Shown: positions 18,304-26,596 of the stretch, in pieces
How positions within the stretch are numbered: the first letter of the stretch is position 1
Layout: each line of letters starts with the position of its first letter
DNA from: Chryseobacterium gleum
Lineage (GTDB): Bacteria; Bacteroidota; Bacteroidia; Flavobacteriales; Weeksellaceae
Length of the DNA: 64,000 bases
Direction of reading: 5' to 3'
Assembly (NCBI RefSeq): GCF_900636535.1
Contig: NZ_LR134289.1
Span: 3,038,001-3,102,000, forward strand
The notes under the pieces: model-generated
Database searches by the model: none
Told to the model about the DNA's origin: nothing
Seen by the model: the letters and a program-made list of their open reading frames with translations, nothing else
Position numbers and translations under genes: made by a program

Positions 18304-18828
18304 ATGAAAAAAATGTACTTCATAGCAGTTTATCCTCCACAAGAGATTATTGAAGAAGTAAAAAACTTTAAAAGAGATCTGGCTATTCATTATGACAATT
18401 CCAAAGCATTGCAGAATGAGGCCCATATTACTCTTCTCCCTCCTTTTCCAAGAGAACTGGAACTGGAAGGTGATATTCACACTGCTTTCCAGAAAATCAG
18501 TACAGAAATGGATCCTTTTGAAATTGAACTGGATGGATTCGGGAGCTTTCCCAATCCTAAAAACCCTGTACTTTATATTCATCCAAAAGAAAATGTACAT
18601 TTAGCAAAACTTTATCATAAGGTAAAAGAACATTTTAATTTCGGCCACTATTCTTTTAATCCACATATGACTGTCGGATACAGAAATTTAACCTGGGAGA
18701 ATTATCTCAAGGCCTGGGAAAAATATAAAACGAAGGAATACAAAACGAAATTCTTAGTTGACAAAATACTACTTTTACGTCATGATGGAAGATGGATTCC
18801 TATTGCAGAAAAGAAACTGAAAAAATAA
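18304..18828 (+). CDS. 2H phosphoesterase (2'-5' RNA ligase family)
   Basis: 174 residues with both HxT motifs of the 2H superfamily: H41-I-T and H121-M-T (P-H-M-T-V-G-Y). Such enzymes hydrolyse or form 2',3'-cyclic phosphates and 2'-5' links in RNA or small nucleotides. The length is normal for a stand-alone member. It follows the serine hydrolase after 38 bases and has no promoter of its own that I can see, so it may be the second gene of that unit. The physiological substrate is not predictable. Confidence 0.88.
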   Translation: MKKMYFIAVYPPQEIIEEVKNFKRDLAIHYDNSKALQNEAHITLLPPFPRELELEGDIHTAFQKISTEMDPFEIELDGFGSFPNPKNPVLYIHPKENVHLAKLYHKVKEHFNFGHYSFNPHMTVGYRNLTWENYLKAWEKYKTKEYKTKFLVDKILLLRHDGRWIPIAEKKLKK

Positions 18829-18855
18829 AACCGGCCTAAGAGCCGGTTTCTTTTA
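18828..18855. terminator. Bidirectional terminator
   Basis: AAACCGGC (18828-18835) pairs with GCCGGTTT (18842-18849), with T runs on both strands. It serves the 2H gene on the plus strand and the M64 gene on the minus strand. Confidence 0.8.
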
Positions 18856-18857
18856 GT

Positions 18858-20216
18858 TTATTCTTTTATAATTCTCTGGGAAATGATCAGGTTATTATTT
18901 TCTTTTACATTTAGCAGATAAGTTCCCGCAGGATAGTTTTTAAGATCGACCCGTATTGCAGAATCTTTCAGTTCAAATCCGGATGGAATCAGTTTTCCTG
19001 AAACATCATATACTTCAAGACTTATATTTTTTGAAAACTCCTGTTTGCCTTTGATGAAAAACTCTCCGTCTGTCGGATTCGGATAAATACTGAATCGTCT
19101 TTCTTCTGCTTTAACTTCTGAAAGCTTTAGAGTTGATTTACTTAATGTCCAGGAAACATTAGTAATGTGAAGTGTACTGTGATTATCTACTTTTAGAAGC
19201 GGATTATTATCAACAACCGAAACAGTCAGGGTATTGCTTCCGCTATTCAGCTGTCCCGGGGTAATCGTAACAGTATTTCCTGTTGCTCCCAATACTGTTC
19301 CGTTTAACCTCCATGTGTTAACCAGAGTATTGGGAATAGGAAGGATTTCGTTGACCGTAAAAGTAACATTGGAAGTAGCATTAACAGTCGTATTATTTGC
19401 AGGAGTATAAGAATCCACAGGAGAAACCAAAGTATGAATTCTTTCTATAATTGCTTCCTTACATACGGAACAGAACTGCTGGTTAAGATACCTCATCTCA
19501 CAGCTCTGATGTGGTCTGAACCAACTTGGGCTTTCTGCATGAGCATATACTCCTACTCCATTCAATCCCACCCAATTTTTCCATTTTATGGTTGCAGGAT
19601 TAGAGTTCTGCGTTTTATTTGCAGATTCAAGTGAACCTGAAAACCAATATTCATCAGCAAGCTTTCCAAAAGAATGCCCCAGCTCATGTACAACAATTTC
19701 ATTGGATGATCCATTTAGTGAAGCAAACGCATATGTACCACCACAACCTCCATACTCTGTAGAATTACCCAGCACATAAGTGATATCATAGTCCGGGATA
19801 TTTGCGGCCAGAACTTGTCCTACTTTATTGGTAGTATTGCTGTATATACACCTGTGAACTCCTACATCGAAAGTGGATCCAAGATAGTTATTAGGATTGG
19901 TTACAGGAATCACAGGCTCTGCAACATCTGTTGCTGTTCCCGGATGTTTTACCCCGGATTCTGTGGAAATTACCTTTACTGCATAGGCATTAAAATAGTT
20001 CTTATATTCTGTATAGGGACTTTTTGTAAAAAGATAATTGACGGTATTTTGAGCAGATGTCGTAAAAGTAGATTGCTGTGCCGAGGTAAACCCGTCTCCT
20101 AAAACTGCAATAACAATTCTTTTACTGTTATCTCCGTTCTGCAAAAGGGGAACGGTCTCGAATGTCTGGGCAAAACAACTACCGCCTATCAAAAGGGATA
20201 ATAAAACTTCTTTCAT
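18858..20216 (-). CDS. Secreted M64 family metallopeptidase with T9SS sorting domain
   Basis: 452 residues with a signal peptide ending C-F-A-Q. The zinc site is H-E-L-G-H (H177, E178, H181) followed by S-F-G-K-L-A-D-E-Y, the form found in IgA-peptidase-like M64 enzymes. Upstream are L-G-D-G-F-T and the G-C-G-G-T-Y segment. After a short Ig-like stretch (about 265-350), the last 75 residues form a T9SS type A domain (S-I-Y-P-N-P-T-D-G, Y-D-V-S-G-K, P-A-G-T-Y-L-L). The enzyme should be released outside the cell. It starts two bases after the preceding small gene, so the two are co-transcribed. Confidence 0.9.
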   Translation of the reverse strand: MKEVLLSLLIGGSCFAQTFETVPLLQNGDNSKRIVIAVLGDGFTSAQQSTFTTSAQNTVNYLFTKSPYTEYKNYFNAYAVKVISTESGVKHPGTATDVAEPVIPVTNPNNYLGSTFDVGVHRCIYSNTTNKVGQVLAANIPDYDITYVLGNSTEYGGCGGTYAFASLNGSSNEIVVHELGHSFGKLADEYWFSGSLESANKTQNSNPATIKWKNWVGLNGVGVYAHAESPSWFRPHQSCEMRYLNQQFCSVCKEAIIERIHTLVSPVDSYTPANNTTVNATSNVTFTVNEILPIPNTLVNTWRLNGTVLGATGNTVTITPGQLNSGSNTLTVSVVDNNPLLKVDNHSTLHITNVSWTLSKSTLKLSEVKAEERRFSIYPNPTDGEFFIKGKQEFSKNISLEVYDVSGKLIPSGFELKDSAIRVDLKNYPAGTYLLNVKENNNLIISQRIIKE

Positions 20217-20218
20217 AA

Positions 20219-20704
20219 TTATAGTTTTTGTGTGAATATGATTTGTACACCGTCATCAGTTACCTTTTCAATTTTCACAGACTGAACATTTTCAGAATAT
20301 GAAAACCGGGTACTGAATTCTGCATTCTGAAGAGAAGCCTTATGTCTGGAAATTCCTTCTTTTTCATAGACTTCCATTTCCGGGTTAAATGGATCCTTTA
20401 CAAGCAGTTTTCCCTCTTCTTTATCAGCAGAACCTGTAAGTGTGATGATAAGATCGCCTTTACGGACATTATCCCTTTCAAAAGGAGGCATATATTTCAA
20501 TCTTCCCTCTGCAATTTTTGTGCTTTGCAGTGTAATTTTTGCATTTCCTGACTGATCTTTATCTGCCTTGAAAAACAAATAAATAATCCGGTCATTATTT
20601 GTTTTCATAGTGTCTGAATGCTTATTCTGAATTAAATTATTTCCATCCTGAAGACCAAACAACAGAAAAACAGGAACAATAAAAACATTAAATACATTTT
20701 TCAT
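20219..20704 (-). CDS. Small secreted protein, partner gene of the M64 peptidase
   Basis: 161 residues from ATG 20704 (another ATG two codons upstream is also possible). The N-terminus is a signal-peptide-like hydrophobic segment without a clear cleavage site. The rest is beta-rich, with charged pieces such as P-F-N-P-E-M-E-V-Y-E-K-E-G. I do not recognise the family. It ends two bases before the M64 peptidase starts, so the products could be functionally linked, for example as an inhibitor, chaperone or substrate, but nothing in the sequence distinguishes these. Confidence 0.65.
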   Translation of the reverse strand: MKNVFNVFIVPVFLLFGLQDGNNLIQNKHSDTMKTNNDRIIYLFFKADKDQSGNAKITLQSTKIAEGRLKYMPPFERDNVRKGDLIITLTGSADKEEGKLLVKDPFNPEMEVYEKEGISRHKASLQNAEFSTRFSYSENVQSVKIEKVTDDGVQIIFTQKL

Positions 20705-20717
20705 AATCATTTTTATT

Positions 20718-20725
20718 TAAAGGTA
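20718..20725 (-). promoter_or_regulatory. Probable -7 element TACCTTTA of the M64 operon
   Basis: On the minus strand it is one base off the consensus TAnnTTTG and lies 14 bases before the start codon. Confidence 0.4.
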
Positions 20726-20793
20726 TTAAAATTTTAAACATAATATAAAAACCATTATCAATACTTTTTTCATTAAAAAACAGAGAAAGTCCC

Positions 20794-20801
20794 TATCTTT
20801 G
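20794..20801 (+). promoter_or_regulatory. -7 element TATCTTTG of ruvC
   Basis: It is a perfect TAnnTTTG whose last base is only five bases before the ATG, so the mRNA is expected to be leaderless or nearly so. Confidence 0.65.
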
Positions 20802-20806
20802 GAGCA

Positions 20807-21361
20807 ATGATTTCAGAGAAAATAATTTTAGGGATTGACCCGGGAACAACTGTAATGGGATTTGGCATCATCTCCGTAAAAAAAGGAAAAATGGAGCTGG
20901 TTTCTATTCATGAACTGATCTTAAAAAAATATCCCAATCACGAAACTAAACTTAAATACATTTTCGAAAGGACCCTCTCTCTTATTGATGAATTTCATCC
21001 TGATGAAGTGGCCCTTGAGGCTCCTTTTTACGGAAAAAACGTACAGAGTATGCTGAAGCTGGGACGCGCCCAGGGAGTTGCCATGGCGGCCAGTCTTTAC
21101 AGAAATATCCCTATTACAGAATATTCCCCCAAAAAAATCAAAATGGCCATTACCGGAAACGGAAATGCGAGCAAGGAACAGGTAGCGGGAATGCTACAGA
21201 ATCTTCTCAAGTTAAAAGAATTTCCTACCAAATATTTAGATGCTTCTGACGGACTTGCGGTTGCAGTATGTCATCATTTCAATTCCGGAACCATTACGGA
21301 TACCAAATCGTATTCCGGATGGGAAAGTTTTTTAAAGCAGAATCCGGACAGATTGAAGTAA
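20807..21361 (+). CDS. ruvC: Holliday junction endonuclease RuvC
   Basis: 184 residues. RuvC cleaves Holliday junctions made during recombination, acting with RuvAB. The four catalytic acidic residues are visible: D11 in G-I-D-P-G-T, E71 in A-L-E-A-P-F, and D145 and D148 in D-A-S-D-G-L-A-V-A-V-C-H-H. The length is normal for the family. It is a single gene, divergent from the M64 operon. Confidence 0.97.
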   Translation: MISEKIILGIDPGTTVMGFGIISVKKGKMELVSIHELILKKYPNHETKLKYIFERTLSLIDEFHPDEVALEAPFYGKNVQSMLKLGRAQGVAMAASLYRNIPITEYSPKKIKMAITGNGNASKEQVAGMLQNLLKLKEFPTKYLDASDGLAVAVCHHFNSGTITDTKSYSGWESFLKQNPDRLK

Positions 21362-21488
21362 TTCTTACTTTTTTTACAAATCTTCAAAAAGAAAATTTAA
21401 AACTCTAAAAAACAGCATTTTACATAAATACACATAATTACTTGGTAAAACATAATACTATCTTTTACATTGGTATGATTTTTAGTAC

Positions 21489-21496
21489 TACCTTTG
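21489..21496 (+). promoter_or_regulatory. -7 element TACCTTTG of the DUF4407 gene
   Basis: It is a perfect TAnnTTTG ending 15 bases before ATG 21512. The in-frame TTG at 21494 lies inside it and is rejected as a start. A TTG lies 16 bases upstream. Confidence 0.65.
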
Positions 21497-21511
21497 TATA
21501 AATTTTCAGGT

Positions 21512-22582
21512 ATGAAAACAAACCAACAAACTATAAATCAAGGGACTCATAAAATAAACTGGTTCCAAAAATTTCTGATGGTATGTTCAGGCGGGAACAT
21601 CCATATCTTAAGAAAGACTCCAAGTGAATGGAATAAATTTTCCGGAATTGGAGGGATTGTACTTTTTACTGCAGTGTTCGCCACATTATCTGCAGGTTAT
21701 GCTATGTATACAGTATTTGATAATATTTGGGCGGCTGTAGGATTTGGAATTCTTTGGGGATTAATGATCTTTAACCTTGACCGTTATATTGTTTCTTCCA
21801 TCAAGAAAACCGGAACGTGGTGGAATCAGATTCTGATGGCCATTCCACGTCTTATACTTGCTACATTTCTGGGAATTATCATTTCCAAACCACTGGAGCT
21901 TAAAATTTTTGAAAAAGAAGTAAACAAACAGCTGAATACCATTATTCAAAGAAATAAAAAGCAGCTTCAGGGAGAAATGAACGGAAGGATCCTTCAGCAA
22001 AGCGGTCCGTTTGAGACAGAAAAGCAACAGATCTCAGGAAAAATAGCACATTATCAGAAAGCTTATGATTCTGCTTCCGTAGAGCTTGAAAAAGAAATTC
22101 TGGGAAAACAATCTGGTTTAACCAGCGGAAAAGAAGGTTATGGACCCAATGCCAAACGTAAACAGGAATTGAAAGAGCAACGCAGACAGGATCTTGAGAA
22201 CTTTCAAAAACAGTCAGCTCCACGACTGGAATATTTAGACAAGGAAATTTCAAAAGTATATACCAATCTGGAAACAGAAAGAAAATCTACAGAAACTTTT
22301 GAAGATAAATTCAATGGATTTGCTGCCAGACTTCAGGCGCTGGATGAGCTTGGTAAAAATTCCGCTATCATAGGACTTGCAGCAGCCTTTATTATGGGAT
22401 TATTCATCTGTCTCGAGATTTCTCCGGTTCTGGTAAAGCTAATTTCTCACATAGGACCTTATGATTATCTTTTAGAAAAAACAGAAAATGATTTCAGATT
22501 GTATTCCAAAGAAAAAATTGAAAAAGGAAATGCTCTGACAGACTTTAGAATTGAGGATTTTAAGGATAACTTGAAAAACTAA
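21512..22582 (+). CDS. DUF4407 membrane protein with coiled coil
   Basis: 356 residues from ATG 21512. The core matches DUF4407: M-V-C-S-G-G-N near the N-terminus, two hydrophobic segments (about 45-95), the conserved F-N-L-D-R-Y-I-V-S-S, a further hydrophobic pair, a long charged coiled coil rich in K/E/Q (about 155-270), and a last membrane segment ending L-F-I-C-L-E-I-S-P-V. The family is common in Bacteroidota and has no proven function. It is a single gene with its own promoter and terminator. Confidence 0.85.
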   Translation: MKTNQQTINQGTHKINWFQKFLMVCSGGNIHILRKTPSEWNKFSGIGGIVLFTAVFATLSAGYAMYTVFDNIWAAVGFGILWGLMIFNLDRYIVSSIKKTGTWWNQILMAIPRLILATFLGIIISKPLELKIFEKEVNKQLNTIIQRNKKQLQGEMNGRILQQSGPFETEKQQISGKIAHYQKAYDSASVELEKEILGKQSGLTSGKEGYGPNAKRKQELKEQRRQDLENFQKQSAPRLEYLDKEISKVYTNLETERKSTETFEDKFNGFAARLQALDELGKNSAIIGLAAAFIMGLFICLEISPVLVKLISHIGPYDYLLEKTENDFRLYSKEKIEKGNALTDFRIEDFKDNLKN

Positions 22583-22649
22583 GAGAATACATTAAGATAT
22601 ACATTAGAGAAAAAATCTATAATAATATCAATTCTAATAAATAAAATCT

Positions 22650-22679
22650 AACCTTTTGCTTTATAGTGAAAGGTTTTTC
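22650..22679 (+). terminator. Terminator after the DUF4407 gene
   Basis: AACCTTT (22650-22656) pairs with AAAGGTT (22669-22675), followed by TTTCT. Confidence 0.65.
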
Positions 22680-22742
22680 TTTTAATGAGGTATTTTATGC
22701 GAAATATTTTCTAATTTTATATGACTTAAAATCCTTATTATC

Positions 22743-23336
22743 ATGAAAAACTTATTTTTTGCATGTACACTGCTAATATGCAGTGCATTTGCTCCTGTCC
22801 TAAAAGCTCAAGCAACAGAACCATTTTTAGGACAAATAGCCTTTGTACCTTATAATTTTGCTCCAAAATACTGGGCAGAATGTAATGGGCAGCTCCTGCC
22901 TATCGCTCAAAACCAAGCTCTTTTTTCATTGTTAGGAACCACGTATGGAGGAAATGGAACTACCACATTTGCCTTACCTGATATGAGAGGAAGGGTACTT
23001 GTACATAATGGACAGGCTCCGGGAGGAGGTACTACTTACAGCATGGGGCAAATTGGAGGAGCTGAAAGCGTAACATTAACTATAACAGAAATGCCAGCCC
23101 ATAATCATACTGTAAGTGCTGTAACAGCAGAAGGAAACCAAAATTCACCAACCAATAATCTTCCGGCAGACACAAAAGTTCTTGATAAAGAATATTCTGA
23201 TGCAGCAGCAAATACAACTATGAAAAACACGATGATAGGAAATACAGGAGGAAACCAGCCTCATGAAAACAGGCCTCCTTTTATTACCCTGAAATGCATC
23301 ATTGCATTGGCAGGGGTTTACCCATCACAAAATTAA
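22743..23336 (+). CDS. Secreted phage-tail-collar-domain protein
   Basis: 197 residues. A signal peptide ends V-L-K-A-Q (about residue 23), followed by a tail-collar (Collar_1) domain with G-Q-I-A-F-V-P-Y-N-F-A-P, W-A-E-C-N-G-Q-L-L-P-I, L-F-S-L-L-G-T-T-Y-G-G-N-G and F-A-L-P-D-M-R-G-R. The second half carries the M-P-A-H-N-H-T motif and ends N-R-P-P-F-I-T-L-K-C-I-I-A-L-A-G. The same module is found in microcystin-dependent-protein-like sequences. The signal peptide sets it apart from true phage tail parts. It lies five bases before a T9SS-type protein, so both are probably expressed together at the cell surface. Confidence 0.85.
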   Translation: MKNLFFACTLLICSAFAPVLKAQATEPFLGQIAFVPYNFAPKYWAECNGQLLPIAQNQALFSLLGTTYGGNGTTTFALPDMRGRVLVHNGQAPGGGTTYSMGQIGGAESVTLTITEMPAHNHTVSAVTAEGNQNSPTNNLPADTKVLDKEYSDAAANTTMKNTMIGNTGGNQPHENRPPFITLKCIIALAGVYPSQN

Positions 23337-23341
23337 TATTT

Positions 23342-24034
23342 ATGAAAATTCTTTACTTATTATGTCTGATAGCCGGAAGCACAGCTTTGGCACAGACCAT
23401 AACATTTAGTGGATGTCCTAATCTGTTCAGCAGCCCTCCCAACACATTTATTTTTAATAAAACCGGTGTAGATGCTTTTAACAAGAACATTTATATGACA
23501 ACTCCCATTGACGGCGGACAGGATTGCAGTGGATTAGGCACCTGTGAATTTAAGATTCAATGGAATAATGCTCTTACAAGATGGGAATTTCTAGGCGATG
23601 AGGGCAATGGAACTTTTACCATTCCTTATCTGATCTATTATAATTCAACAGGAAATAATTCATTATCAATACCTCCAGGTAATAATGTCGGAACCTGGGT
23701 TGAAAATACAGCAATGACCAACGGACAATGTGGAGGAAATCTTACTACAGGAAATTCCACTATGACGGGTGATGTACAGACCACAACATTAGGAACGTCA
23801 GAATTTGCTAAAAATAAAATTCAGATCTTCCCTAATCCGGTAACAGATTTTATCAGTATTTCCGGTATTGATAACGGTATGTCTATCCAGATTTATAATA
23901 TAGATGGACGTCTTGTAAAATCAGAAATGTTTGATTCCAGAATTGATGTTTCGCAACTAGTTCCTGGTGGCTATATATTAAAAATAAATACCAGAAATTT
24001 TCAGACTCATCAATTTAAATTTGTGAAAAAATAA
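23342..24034 (+). CDS. Secreted protein with T9SS type A sorting domain
   Basis: 230 residues from ATG 23342, with a signal peptide ending A-L-A-Q. The body (about 20-150) has several Cys (S-G-C-P, Q-D-C-S-G, G-T-C-E-F, Q-C-G-G) and G/N-rich turns and matches nothing I know. The last 75 residues are a type A sorting domain: I-F-P-N-P-V-T-D-F, I-Y-N-I-D-G-R-L-V, P-G-G-Y-I-L-K-I and a K-F-V-K-K end. It follows the tail-collar gene after five bases and is closed by a strong terminator, forming a two-gene surface-protein unit. Confidence 0.82.
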   Translation: MKILYLLCLIAGSTALAQTITFSGCPNLFSSPPNTFIFNKTGVDAFNKNIYMTTPIDGGQDCSGLGTCEFKIQWNNALTRWEFLGDEGNGTFTIPYLIYYNSTGNNSLSIPPGNNVGTWVENTAMTNGQCGGNLTTGNSTMTGDVQTTTLGTSEFAKNKIQIFPNPVTDFISISGIDNGMSIQIYNIDGRLVKSEMFDSRIDVSQLVPGGYILKINTRNFQTHQFKFVKK

Positions 24035-24056
24035 ACTACATTTTTAGAAAATCTAT

Positions 24057-24093
24057 TGACAGCTTCCGGTAATTCCGGAAGTTGTCATTTTTA
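24057..24093 (+). terminator. Terminator after the collar/T9SS unit
   Basis: A 13-bp stem (24057-24069 with 24075-24087, one G-T pair) is followed by TTTTT. Confidence 0.85.
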
Positions 24094-24125
24094 GGATAAG
24101 GAATATTTTTTGCATGAATTGTATT

Positions 24126-24323
24126 ATGCCATCAAGTGTTGTCAACCATTTTATTTATTTCCCTGAGACTGAAATATTGAGAATTATATATCAGTCAGGA
24201 GCGGTTTATGACTATCTGAAAGTCTCCGCAGATATTGTTGAAAAATTCGGGAAGGCAAGATCTAAAGGGCAATTCCTGAACAAGGTTATCAAGCCCAGAT
24301 TTAAATATATTAAGATTGAATAA
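24126..24323 (+). CDS. KTSC domain protein
   Basis: 65 residues from ATG 24126 (M-P-S-S-V-V). An ATG four codons upstream is in frame but lies next to a TA-TTTTTTG sequence at 24104-24112 that could be the -7 region. The pattern fits the KTSC domain: S-S-V-V-x-x-F-I-Y at the start, L-R-I-I-Y-Q-S-G-A-V-Y-D-Y in the middle, A-R-S-K-G-Q-F-L-N and a closing I-K-P-R-F-K-Y. KTSC proteins are small, often stand-alone and of unknown biochemical role. It is a monocistronic gene closed by a terminator. Confidence 0.8.
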   Translation: MPSSVVNHFIYFPETEILRIIYQSGAVYDYLKVSADIVEKFGKARSKGQFLNKVIKPRFKYIKIE

Positions 24324-24324
24324 A

Positions 24325-24360
24325 AAATGTCCCCATAAGAATGGAGACATTTATATTTAT
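24325..24360 (+). terminator. Terminator after the KTSC gene
   Basis: A 12-bp stem with one mismatch (24325-24336 with 24341-24352), followed by AT-rich sequence. Confidence 0.65.
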
Positions 24361-24380
24361 TATAATAAGCGGTATTTAGC

Positions 24381-26249
24381 TTATTTAATGATCAATTTAG
24401 ATGACTTAGAATCTTTTCCATTAGAAACCTGAATCATATAAACTCCTTTTTCTAACTGCTGGTCAACTTTGAAAACACCATTTCCTTCTTCAGTAACAGA
24501 TGGAGCTGATATCAGTCTTCCCGACATATCAGAAATAGAAACTTTTAGATTCTTACCATTTTTAGCTTTAATGAAGATTTTGTCTCCGGTTGCAACAGGA
24601 TTAGGATAAATAGTTAAATCTCCGTTATCTGCTTTTACTTCACTAGTACCTAAGTTGGTAACGAATTTTACTGTATAGTCTTCAACCTGACCATACATTA
24701 ATTGCCCACAAGGAGTCATGTTAGTGTTCTCATCATCTACAAGAACTCTCATTCTTAGCGGAGTATTAAGTACTACTGAAGCAGGAGCCGTAATGGTAGT
24801 ACTGTAAGTACCGATAGCTGTAACCGGATCTGCCACAATATTATCTGCTGAGCCTACCAATTCAGAAGACTCAAACGTTCCATTATTATTGTAATCTATC
24901 CATACTCTTACGTCATTATTTGAATCCGAAACATTGATCTGAAGATTATGAGTACCCGTTGCTGCAAGCTCAGTTGATGTAGCTCTCAGACAGCTTGCTC
25001 CTGTATAATCTTCATAGAAATTGGCTGCGCTCTGCCAATATCCTGTAGAAGCATTATTAATATTACCCAACTTCACCAAAGTTGGTCCTACAAAATAATT
25101 ACTTGGTGTAGTAATGCCACTTGGATTACATGTCGCAGCAATAGGTGTTCCAATCGGCGTAGCTGCAGAAGGTGCCGTTGCTCCTAATGAAGTACTTAAT
25201 GCTCCTTTCATTAAAAAGAAGTAAAGAGCAGCTCTGTCATGCTGTCCATTCGTAAATTTAAATGCAATCGGATTCGTATAATTCATCATATTATACTGTA
25301 CCCCCTGATAGTTTGCTCCGGAACAATAATTCATATCATTGTTGGTAGGTGCAGGAAAATCATTCAGTAAACTTCTTGATCTTTCCGTATCACAAACCTG
25401 ATCGTCATCTGAAGCACAGTTATTGGTAGTAGCTGGGCAGTAATTGGTAGTTGTATCTCCTTGTGGTGGCTGAGCGTTAGCATTACCAAAAGTGTGAAGC
25501 AACCCCATACTATGTCCAAATTCATGGGCTAGGGTAATATCATCCTGCAAAGTAACTACAAAAGATTTCATAAAGGATTCGTAAGAAGAGTCTGGATTTT
25601 GAGGTAATCCAGCCCAGCCCATAATTCCATATTGTCCGCCTCCGTCTACTTTATTCATAATATAAATATTAAAGTAAGAAGCTTCCGGCCAGTGCGGCGC
25701 AATAGTTTTTACCTGTGCAGTAGTAACACCATTTGCACCATTTCGTTTTACTCCGTAAGTATCATATCCTGCAAGAGTTCCTCCATCATATCTAACAATA
25801 CCTGTAGTAGCATTACAGTTTGGGTCTCTTTTAGCCAATACCAATTTAATCGGCATTGTAGCAGCAGTACCAAAATCAGCAGGAATTCCCTGCGCCCATT
25901 GATAAGTACCTGCATACATTTGATTACAACGATCCAACCATGCCTGAATTTGTGCATCCGTTTTATTGTAAGCTGTTCCGAGACCAGAGCCTGTAGGCAC
26001 AATCACGTGTACTACTACAGGAATTTCATAAACTCCATTTACAATTTTATAGGCACTCCCATTTTTAGAAGCGGTATTCTGATTACTGCTAATAATTTTG
26101 TTACGGATATTGCGAATCATTTCATCAATTTCCCCATTCTGTTTTTGGTGTACTCTCTGTTCATTATCAAAATCACACCACTCTTTTTTTTGCTGTGCAG
26201 ATAGTGAAAGGGATAGTAACAATGCCCCACAAAGGATAGTTTTCTTCAT
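24381..26249 (-). CDS. Secreted M43 (pappalysin-like) metalloprotease with GEVED and T9SS domains
   Basis: 622 residues with a signal peptide ending L-S-A-Q. The zinc motif H-E-F-G-H-S-M-G-L-L-H (H242, E243, H246, H252) and the Met-turn region N-M-M-N-Y define the M43 family. Cys pairs surround the active site (Y-C-P-A-T, N-C-A-S-D, V-C-D-T). A GEVED domain (about 410-540) contains V-W-I-D-Y-N-N-N-G-x-F and ends G-Q-V-E-D-Y-T-V. The last 75 residues are a type A sorting domain (I-Y-P-N-P-V, I-S-D-M-S-G-R, K-G-V-Y-M-I-Q-V). The enzyme should be an extracellular or surface protease. It is a single gene. Confidence 0.92.
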   Translation of the reverse strand: MKKTILCGALLLSLSLSAQQKKEWCDFDNEQRVHQKQNGEIDEMIRNIRNKIISSNQNTASKNGSAYKIVNGVYEIPVVVHVIVPTGSGLGTAYNKTDAQIQAWLDRCNQMYAGTYQWAQGIPADFGTAATMPIKLVLAKRDPNCNATTGIVRYDGGTLAGYDTYGVKRNGANGVTTAQVKTIAPHWPEASYFNIYIMNKVDGGGQYGIMGWAGLPQNPDSSYESFMKSFVVTLQDDITLAHEFGHSMGLLHTFGNANAQPPQGDTTTNYCPATTNNCASDDDQVCDTERSRSLLNDFPAPTNNDMNYCSGANYQGVQYNMMNYTNPIAFKFTNGQHDRAALYFFLMKGALSTSLGATAPSAATPIGTPIAATCNPSGITTPSNYFVGPTLVKLGNINNASTGYWQSAANFYEDYTGASCLRATSTELAATGTHNLQINVSDSNNDVRVWIDYNNNGTFESSELVGSADNIVADPVTAIGTYSTTITAPASVVLNTPLRMRVLVDDENTNMTPCGQLMYGQVEDYTVKFVTNLGTSEVKADNGDLTIYPNPVATGDKIFIKAKNGKNLKVSISDMSGRLISAPSVTEEGNGVFKVDQQLEKGVYMIQVSNGKDSKSSKLIIK

Positions 26250-26548
26250 TTCAATATTTTAAAAAAATTAAACAAGTTGTAAATTTATTAATATTAAATG
26301 TAAATCAGCAATATTACTCACTGAAAAAAGGCTGATAATTTAAAATTTTATTATAGTTAGTAGAAAAAAGTTAAACATTGTTACATTTTAAACAAAAAAT
26401 TAAATTAACACGATCATAAATGGTAGTTATTTTATTTAAATTATAATTAAAAAACAATTAAAAACATAAATAAATCAACAATACAACAAAATAATCAATT
26501 AAAAATAAAATACTGCAAATCAAATTGTTAAAAAACAATCACAAATAA
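26250..26548. other. A-rich intergenic region without a supported gene
   Basis: This 299-base stretch between the divergently placed M43 start and the guaB terminator is extremely AT-rich, with many AATTAAAA-like runs. The M43 promoter should be in it, but no clear TAnnTTTG is seen on the minus strand. No coding potential is evident. Confidence 0.6.
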
Positions 26549-26550
26549 AA

Positions 26551-26578
26551 AAACCGCATAATATTATGCGGTTTTTTT
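26551..26578 (-). terminator. Terminator after guaB
   Basis: A fully palindromic hairpin (26551-26560 with 26565-26574) has A/T runs on both flanks and lies 18 bases past the guaB stop. Confidence 0.85.
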
Positions 26579-26596
26579 AAAATTTAAATTATCGTT

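Noticed and set aside
22743..23336. Tail-collar protein as evidence of a prophage
   Set aside because: It has a signal peptide, no phage genes are near, and its operon partner is a T9SS surface protein.
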